Source: Candidatus Aenigmatarchaeota archaeon (GTDB lineage: Archaea; Aenigmatarchaeota; Aenigmatarchaeia; CG10238-14; SpSt-28). Taken from it: a stretch of DNA of 39,689 bases. Shown here one piece after another: positions 33,236 through 39,689 of the stretch. The first letter of the stretch is position 1. Each line of letters begins with the position of its first letter. Position numbers and translations under genes: made by a program. Below the pieces are notes generated by a model, which saw only the letters and a list, made by a program, of their open reading frames with translations, made no database searches and was not told the DNA's origin. The stretch is taken from contig JAHLMO010000005.1 in the NCBI GenBank assembly GCA_018920305.1, forward strand, positions 1-39,689. The letters are read 5' to 3'.

Positions 33236-34182
33236 CCTGTTTTAGAAGCTAGCTCCTCTATCAAACTTGTTGCCGCTTTCTTTGCATCTTCTAAATTAGA
33301 TTTCTTTCTAATTTCATCGATTTTACTAAAATCTACATCATGTCCAGTCTTTTCAATAAATTGATATACAGCTCTTATTATTTCGTCTACATCACTAGCT
33401 CTATTAATTCTGTCTATTGCTAATCTTGCTGCATTATGTACTTTTCTTAAGTATTCATCCCTAGCTCTTTTTCCAATATATTCAAGGTGCTTTTCCTCTA
33501 CGAATCCTAAACCTCTTAAAAACACACCAGCCAAAAACATCACTACAAAAACAGCTACTGAAAATGCACCCATAACACTAAACCAAAATGCTACTAATAA
33601 AATAAAAGTACCCATAGGAAGTGTCATAAAAGCTATAATAAATGCAAACAACCCTTCTAAGTTTCTACCTAGACCTTCAAAAATTTTAATTTGTTTTAAA
33701 AATGCCCATGTAATTGCATATATTGCAACGAATGGTAATAAAAAGAAGTATATAAATGCTGGCATATAACAGGAAACGCCTTCACTAATATTTAAAGAAA
33801 GAAATACTCTACATACTCCTTGTGGTAATTTATATTGCTTAAATCCTTCAAACTCCTTTCTATTAAATATTTCGTCTGGATTGTCTGGAAATATATGTAT
33901 AACTCCAAACTTTTGTAATATTGGCAGTATAAAGATTATAATTATAATCGCTGAATATATAATAACAGGTCGAGGTGCTCCCAATTTTCCAAATTTTAAA
34001 AGACCACCTAAATAAAGTAAAATTAGAACAACCAATATAACTGGCAATACTGCAATAATAATTTCTAAAATACCTGCAGCTTCTGTAACCTCTTCCGAAA
34101 AAACCAATGATGAATAAAACATTAAAGATAAAAATAAAACTATTAGTTTTAATTTAAAATTTACAATTTTATTAACATCCAT
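33232..34182 (-). CDS. Polytopic membrane protein with N-terminal signal/TM and cytosolic C-terminal helical domain
   Basis: Several TM helices; charged helical C-terminus; convergent with TadA-like gene. Confidence 0.6.
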   Translation of the reverse strand: MDVNKIVNFKLKLIVLFLSLMFYSSLVFSEEVTEAAGILEIIIAVLPVILVVLILLYLGGLLKFGKLGAPRPVIIYSAIIIIIFILPILQKFGVIHIFPDNPDEIFNRKEFEGFKQYKLPQGVCRVFLSLNISEGVSCYMPAFIYFFLLPFVAIYAITWAFLKQIKIFEGLGRNLEGLFAFIIAFMTLPMGTFILLVAFWFSVMGAFSVAVFVVMFLAGVFLRGLGFVEEKHLEYIGKRARDEYLRKVHNAARLAIDRINRASDVDEIIRAVYQFIEKTGHDVDFSKIDEIRKKSNLEDAKKAATSLIEELASKTG

Positions 34183-34238
34183 AATTTAATAATTATTGTA
34201 CATTAAAAAAATATATATTTTTTAGTGAATAAGATAAG

Positions 34239-34880
34239 TTAAGAATAGCTTATAGATACAAATCCTGCATCAATTAAAAAGTCTGCAATTTCTTTTTTCA
34301 ATTCTATAACACTTCCTTTTTCGTATGGTCCATACCAATTTCCATCAGGCCCAATAAATTTTGGAATTTCGACGAGAACTTTAACTTTTATAATATCTTT
34401 TTCTTTTCTTTCACCTTTTTGTTCACTAATTTCTATTTTATTTTCATCTTTCTTATTCTCCGATAAATTCAAACTCTTATTTGATTCATCTGTTTTTGCT
34501 ATCTCTTTAGATTCAAATAAATTTTTCTTTAAATCTTTTACTAAATCTATAATTTTGAAAAAAAGTTCTTCTTCTTGCGGTAACATATTAGAAGGTAAAC
34601 TTCCGCTTTTTAAAAATACAAAAACTGCATCAATTATCTTTTTCAATCTTAATAAAATTATTTCGTCTACCATTCTTTTAGCGTTTTTTAATTCATACTT
34701 AACTTTTTCGTCTTGAGTATTTCTAAATATTTCTTCTTTCATTTTTAAATAATTATCTACTTTTTTGAAAAAATCGTTTGGTAATTTGGATAACTTATTT
34801 TCACTCTTTTCAGCAGTATAAGCTTCTCTAATATATTCAAAAGTTATTATTTCTTCTATTTCTTCCATAAAATATTGCAT
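34239..34880 (-). CDS. GINS complex protein (Gins15/51-like)
   Basis: Helical A-domain plus C-terminal VLVEIPKFIGPDGNWYGPYEKGSVIELKKEIADFLIDAGFVS B-domain. Confidence 0.85.
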   Translation of the reverse strand: MQYFMEEIEEIITFEYIREAYTAEKSENKLSKLPNDFFKKVDNYLKMKEEIFRNTQDEKVKYELKNAKRMVDEIILLRLKKIIDAVFVFLKSGSLPSNMLPQEEELFFKIIDLVKDLKKNLFESKEIAKTDESNKSLNLSENKKDENKIEISEQKGERKEKDIIKVKVLVEIPKFIGPDGNWYGPYEKGSVIELKKEIADFLIDAGFVSISYS

Positions 34881-34888
34881 AATTTTAT

Positions 34889-35059
34889 CTATTCTATTTC
34901 TTCAATAACTTCTACTTTTTCTAACTTAGCTTTTCCACCAGTTGGTTTAGCAATAATTTGACCACAATTTAAACATTTAACAATTGTGCTAGCTTTTTCA
35001 AATATAATTTGTTCATTTCTACATTTTAAGCAAATTACTCTTAAAAATTTGCCAGCCAT
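34889..35059 (-). CDS. rps27e: Ribosomal protein S27e
   Basis: Too short for the ORF track; manual translation MAGKFLRVICLKCRNEQIIFEKASTIVKCLNCGQIIAKPTGGKAKLEKVEVIEEIE, zinc ribbon. Confidence 0.93.
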   Translation of the reverse strand: MAGKFLRVICLKCRNEQIIFEKASTIVKCLNCGQIIAKPTGGKAKLEKVEVIEEIE

Positions 35060-35341
35060 TTAACTTTTTAATTCTATCTTTTTAATTCTAAAACCTTTTC
35101 CATGGGAATGTTTCTTTCCACACTCTTTACATTTAAATTTTAAATCGACCTTTTTAACACTCTTTTCTCTTCCTTTTGGATTTTCTTTAGGAAAACTTCC
35201 ATATCCTTTCATTTTTCTTAAAAATCTTCGCTGACCATGCGATAAAGTTCTTCTTGGCCTCTTTTTCGAAATTTCAACAGTATGTAAAGTATGTTTTTTA
35301 CAATACTTACAATATATTCTAATTTCCTTTGGAAACTTCAT
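35060..35341 (-). CDS. rpl44e: Ribosomal protein L44e
   Basis: [40 protein letters not shown]...[26 protein letters not shown]. The 198-aa ORF in the track is over-extended; true start taken as 35341. Confidence 0.93.
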   Translation of the reverse strand: MKFPKEIRIYCKYCKKHTLHTVEISKKRPRRTLSHGQRRFLRKMKGYGSFPKENPKGREKSVKKVDLKFKCKECGKKHSHGKGFRIKKIELKS

Positions 35342-35378
35342 TAAATAATGTTTATAGTATAAAAATTTAAATTTTATA

Positions 35379-35672
35379 ATGGTTAGAAATGAATATAACC
35401 TAGTAAGGCATGAATTAATTGGATTAAAAGTAAAAATTTTAGATTCTAAAAATAAAAGTTTAAAAAAAATAAAGGGAATTGTTGTAGATGAGACATACAA
35501 TACAATTATAATTGAGAAAAAAAATAAAAAAAGAAAAATAGTTCCAAAGAAATCAACAATTTTTCTTTTCGAATTAGATAATAATAAAAAAGTGAAAGTT
35601 TTGGGAGATATATTAATTGGTAGACCAGAGGATAGAATAAAAAAGAAATTTCCCAAATGGAAATATAGATAA
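35379..35672 (+). CDS. rnp1: RNase P protein component 1 (Rpp29/Pop4)
   Basis: [40 protein letters not shown]...[17 protein letters not shown]...[13 protein letters not shown]: Rpp29 family pattern. Confidence 0.88.
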   Translation: MVRNEYNLVRHELIGLKVKILDSKNKSLKKIKGIVVDETYNTIIIEKKNKKRKIVPKKSTIFLFELDNNKKVKVLGDILIGRPEDRIKKKFPKWKYR

Positions 35673-35677
35673 TTTTT

Positions 35678-38600
35678 ATGTTAATATATGAAAATACATG
35701 CCCAAATTGTGGTGGAAAAATTTCATATGAAAGGATATTATATAGTTTACCCTGTGAAAAATGCTTACCGATTATTCCAGAAAATATTAAAAAAATAAAA
35801 CCAGGAAGTATTAAATTTTATAAAGAAGTCATCAAACTGCTTAGAAGAAATTATATGCTAAAAGAATATAATAAATATTATAAACTTATTAAAAAAGTAA
35901 ACGACTTTTTAAATTTTTTTAAAAAAGCAATAAATTCTTCTCCCTGGAATGCTCAAAGAATGTGGACAATAAGAGTTTTTAAAAATCAATCTTTTGCAAT
36001 AATGGCTCCTACAGGAACAGGAAAAACAACATTTCTAATAATTTTATCTTTATATTTAGCTACAAAATTTAAGAAAAGAATTTATTTCCTACTTCCAACT
36101 AGTTTATTAGTCTCTCAGATTTTTGAAAAATTTAAAAAATTTAAAGATGTTTTAAATCTTCAAACAAATATTATAGCTTTTCATTCTCTTCAAAAGAAGA
36201 AAGATAAAGAAGAAAATTTAGAAAAACTAAAAAATAGAGATTTTCAAATTCTTATAACTACTAATATGTTTTTAGCCAAAAAATTTGAATTAATAAAAGA
36301 TATTCCTTTTGATGTAATTCTCGTCGATGATGTTGATTCATTTCTAAAAGCTTCTAAAAATATAAATAAGGTTTTAAATCTCTTAGGATTTAGTGATGAA
36401 ATTATAGAAAAAGCACTGGAAAATGTAGAATTGAAGAGAAGTTTAATTTTCGCATCTGAAGAAGAAAGAAAAAGAATAGAAGAAAAGATAGAAGAAAACA
36501 AAAAAATTATTAAAAATTCTCTACCAATAAATAAAATTTTAATTGTAAGCGGAGCTTCTATGAGAGCAAGAACAAGAAGAGTAATGTTATTTAACGAATT
36601 ACTAAACTTTCAAATTGGAACAAGAATAGAAGGAATAAGAAATGTAGAAGATGTCTATGAATTCGAAAAAAATATTGAAGAAAAAGTATATGAATATGTT
36701 AAAAAATTTGGTAGCGGAGGTTTAATTTTTGTTCCTATGGATAGAGGAATTGAATATGCAAAAAAATTAGAAGAGTTTTTAAATTCGAAAGGAATAAATG
36801 CAAAAAGTCTAGAAAAAACAAAATTATCAATAATTAATGATTTTATTTATGGAAATATACAAGTATTGATTGGAATTGCTTCTTATAGAAGTCCCCTAGC
36901 TAGAGGAATAGATTTACCAGAAGTGATAAGATATGCAATTTTTGCTGGAGTACCAAAATTTAAAATTAGAATTGACCTTTCTGAATTTAGACCTGGAAAA
37001 ATAATAATGCTACTATTACACTTAAGAGAATATTTAGAAAGAGAAGAGGAAAAAGATAAGCTAGATTTAATTATAAACAAATTAAGAAAGATAGGAAGTT
37101 TAAGTGAAGAGAATGCAAAAATTGTAGTAGAAGCTATTAATCAAAACAAAAAATTAGAAGGATTTTTAGAATATTGTAGACAAGTTTTAAAAGAAAGTTA
37201 TGAGTTTATAAAAAATTTGTTAAATGATAAAAGTTTTATAGAAAAATTAAAAAATAGTAAAAAGCTTGTTTTTGAAGAAAATAAAGAAGAGTTTTATTTT
37301 GTAATTGCTGATGTTCAAGCATATATTCAAGCAAGCGGAAGAACAAGCAGATTGTATGCTGGAGGCATTTCAAAAGGTTTAAGCTTAGTTTTGATTGATG
37401 AAGAAAAAGCATTCAATAGTTTAAAAGAAAAAATTAAATGGTTTGATGAGAAGGCAGAATTCAAAAATATAAAGGATATTAACTTAGAAAAAATTTTAAA
37501 TGAGATCGACAAGGATAGAGAATTAATAAGAAAAATAAAAGAAGGAAAATTAGAGATAAAAAAGCTAAAAGAATTATTAAAAATAGGTTTATTGATTGTT
37601 GAAAGTCCCACAAAAGCGAAAACAATCGCAAAATTCTTTGGAACACCAGCGATTAGAGATATAGATGGTATAAGAGTTTATGAAGTTTCAACTGGCGATT
37701 ATATACTGCTAATAACAGCTAGTATAGGACATGTTTTCGATTTAGTAACAAAAGAAGGATTTCACGGAGTTCTAGCCAAAGATAATAACTTTATTCCAAT
37801 ATACGGAACTATAAAGATTTGTCCAAAATGTAATTCTCAATATACAGATAATATTTCTTTTTGTCCAAAAGATAATGAAAAGCTATTAGATAAGATTAAT
37901 ATTTTAAATGTTCTAAGAGATTTAAGTTTAGAAGTAGATGAAATACTAATAGCAACTGATCCTGATGCAGAAGGAGAAAAGATAGGATTTGATATAGCAA
38001 ATTTCTTAAGATTTTTTATTAAGAAAATTAAAAGACTAGAATTTCACGAAATAACATATAGAGCTATTAGAAATGCAATGAATAATCCTAGAGAAATAAA
38101 TTTAAACTTAGTTAAATCTCAAATCGTTAGAAGAATCGAAGATAGATGGTTTGGTTTTGAATTAAGCCAAAAAGTTCAAAAAAAGTTTAATAGAAAAACA
38201 TTGTCTGCAGGTAGAGTTCAAACTCCAGTTCTAGGTTGGATAATTCAAAGAACAGAAGAAAGTAAAAATAGTATAAAAGACTATTTAAGAATAAAATTCG
38301 ATAATATTAAAATTATTTTTGAATCCAAAAAATTAAAGAAAGAAGAGAAAGAAAATTTTTTCGAAAAAATTACAAATTATCCATATGTTGAAGTTAAAGT
38401 TGTTGAAGTTAAAGAAGAAATTTTAAATCCATTGCCACCATACACTACCGATACTTTATTAAAAGATGCTTCAAATATTTTAAAGTTTGATTCTAATAAA
38501 ACAATGAAAATAGCTCAAGAATTGTTCGAAAGCGGTTTAATAACTTATCATAGAACAGATTCTACTACAGTTTCTTCATTTGGAATAAATATAGCTAAAG

Positions 38601-39325
38601 AATATATTATTCAAAATTTTGAAGAAAAAATTTTTTATCCAAGGAGTTGGGAGAAAGAAGGTGCTCATGAATGTATAAGACCTACAAAACCTATAGATTC
38701 TGAAAGATTAATTGAATTGCTTAGATTAAAACTATTGCAATTACCAATTAAAATTACTAAAGATCATTTATTACTCTATGATTTAATTTTTAAAAGATTT
38801 ATTGCTAGCCAAATGAAATCTGCAAAAGTTGAAAAAACAAAATTTAAATTTAAATTAGTAGACTTAGAAAAAGAAGAGGAATTTATTACAAAAATTATTG
38901 AAGAAGGATTTACAAAAATAATAAAGATAAAAGAAATTGAATTAAAAGAAGGAAAATATGAAATAAAATCCTTTGATCCTGAAAAAGATTATTTCAGAAA
39001 ACCTTCTATTTCTCTTTTTTCTCAAGGAGATATAATTTCTTTGATGAAGGAAAGAGGAATAGGAAGACCTTCAACCTATGCAACAATTATTTCAAAAATT
39101 TTAGAAAGAAAATATGCTATTTCTAGAAAAAATAAGCTTATTGCTACAAAAAGAGGAAAAGAAGTTTATCAATATTTAAAAGCTAAGTTTGAAAAATACA
39201 TTAGCGAAGAATTAACTAGAGATTTAGAAAGAAAAATGGATTTAATTGAAGAAAATAAAATTGATTATCTAGAAATTCTAAAAGAAATTTACAGAGAAAG
39301 CGTAGAAATCAAAAACGCTGAATAA
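35678..39325 (+). CDS. rgy: Reverse gyrase, single polypeptide
   Basis: N-terminal zinc finger CPNCGG...[20 protein letters not shown], second Zn motif [81 protein letters not shown]. Confidence 0.97.
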   Translation: MLIYENTCPNCGGKISYERILYSLPCEKCLPIIPENIKKIKPGSIKFYKEVIKLLRRNYMLKEYNKYYKLIKKVNDFLNFFKKAINSSPWNAQRMWTIRVFKNQSFAIMAPTGTGKTTFLIILSLYLATKFKKRIYFLLPTSLLVSQIFEKFKKFKDVLNLQTNIIAFHSLQKKKDKEENLEKLKNRDFQILITTNMFLAKKFELIKDIPFDVILVDDVDSFLKASKNINKVLNLLGFSDEIIEKALENVELKRSLIFASEEERKRIEEKIEENKKIIKNSLPINKILIVSGASMRARTRRVMLFNELLNFQIGTRIEGIRNVEDVYEFEKNIEEKVYEYVKKFGSGGLIFVPMDRGIEYAKKLEEFLNSKGINAKSLEKTKLSIINDFIYGNIQVLIGIASYRSPLARGIDLPEVIRYAIFAGVPKFKIRIDLSEFRPGKIIMLLLHLREYLEREEEKDKLDLIINKLRKIGSLSEENAKIVVEAINQNKKLEGFLEYCRQVLKESYEFIKNLLNDKSFIEKLKNSKKLVFEENKEEFYFVIADVQAYIQASGRTSRLYAGGISKGLSLVLIDEEKAFNSLKEKIKWFDEKAEFKNIKDINLEKILNEIDKDRELIRKIKEGKLEIKKLKELLKIGLLIVESPTKAKTIAKFFGTPAIRDIDGIRVYEVSTGDYILLITASIGHVFDLVTKEGFHGVLAKDNNFIPIYGTIKICPKCNSQYTDNISFCPKDNEKLLDKINILNVLRDLSLEVDEILIATDPDAEGEKIGFDIANFLRFFIKKIKRLEFHEITYRAIRNAMNNPREINLNLVKSQIVRRIEDRWFGFELSQKVQKKFNRKTLSAGRVQTPVLGWIIQRTEESKNSIKDYLRIKFDNIKIIFESKKLKKEEKENFFEKITNYPYVEVKVVEVKEEILNPLPPYTTDTLLKDASNILKFDSNKTMKIAQELFESGLITYHRTDSTTVSSFGINIAKEYIIQNFEEKIFYPRSWEKEGAHECIRPTKPIDSERLIELLRLKLLQLPIKITKDHLLLYDLIFKRFIASQMKSAKVEKTKFKFKLVDLEKEEEFITKIIEEGFTKIIKIKEIELKEGKYEIKSFDPEKDYFRKPSISLFSQGDIISLMKERGIGRPSTYATIISKILERKYAISRKNKLIATKRGKEVYQYLKAKFEKYISEELTRDLERKMDLIEENKIDYLEILKEIYRESVEIKNAE

Positions 39326-39397
39326 TTTTTTATTATAGAATAATATATTTTTAAGTATGAAAAAAATTGCAATATTAATTAACAATACTTCGGATTT

Positions 39398-39689
39398 TCA
39401 TCGCTCTTCCAATTTTGTTAGATAATCTAATAAATCAAAATTGTCTTTATCTTGAACATATAGCTATTTTACCATCTGGCATTACATATATATTTTGAAT
39501 TCCTACTCCACATAAGTAAGTTCTTTCAAACACTTCTCTTTCTATTATACAATTTGTAGTAAATATTCTATCGTCTAATTTTTCTTTTTTTAATATATCT
39601 TTAACATAACAGTATTTAGCACACTCTTTGTTTTGAGGAATTGTCCAATCGAAATATCAACAATTTTATTAACGAGTTTTTTCTCTGAA
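39398..39689 (-). pseudogene. Degraded radical SAM/SPASM-like C-terminal fragment
   Basis: Minus strand reads IPQNKECAKYCYVKDILKKEKLDDRIFTTNCIIEREVFERTYLCGVGIQNIYVMPDGKIAICS, with apparent frameshifts near 39450-39456 (into QDKDNFDLLDYLTKLEER stop) and near 39650-39660. Confidence 0.5.

Noticed and set aside
35342-35656. N-terminal extension of the 35060-35656 minus ORF
   Set aside because: Antisense to Rpp29; conserved L44e starts at [11 protein letters not shown] (35341).
36244-37611. Minus-strand ORFs within reverse gyrase (36244, 36883, 37327), also 25166-25387, 26295-26516, 26642-26851, 30632-30952, 18462-18770, 20512-20700, 20667-21035
   Set aside because: Overlapping well-supported genes on the other strand or frame; low-complexity translations typical of AT-rich shadow ORFs.

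Overview
AT-rich (except the rRNA) window from a hyperthermophilic DPANN archaeon. The 16S gene carries the Nanoarchaeota-type variant of the 515 site (GTGGCAGCCGCCACGGTAA), so I read it as a nanoarchaeon. Contents: a tail-fibre-like secreted protein and a pilin-like gene cluster; tRNA-Leu(GAG); a 16S rRNA gene with no linked 23S; aIF6/L31e; a lone archaeal tyrosine recombinase; the rpoH-B''-[B'A']-A''-L30e-NusA-S12-S7 operon; GGR-like reductase and UppS; S8-L6-L32e; an intron-containing tRNA-Glu(UUC); HtpX/LemA; S2/L34e/EMC3-like/SecY/L15; MgtC and histone; GT2, PPP phosphatase and Dph5; a TadA-type secretion ATPase island; GINS/S27e/L44e; Rpp29 and single-chain reverse gyrase. Best observations: (1) RNA polymerase subunits B' and A' fused in one 1425-aa ORF; (2) 16S 3' end lacking the canonical anti-Shine-Dalgarno and instead continuing a 23-bp helix with the 16S 5' end; (3) tRNA-Glu with a canonical BHB intron at 37/38, the site where Nanoarchaeum equitans splits this tRNA; (4) an RNase P Rpp29 gene together with apparently leaderless tRNA genes; (5) a DPANN-type TadA/coiled-coil/membrane-protein island plus pilin cluster that could be a host-contact or secretion apparatus. 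Family assignments are from reading the translations; no searches were run. Statements about N. equitans and other archaea are from memory.
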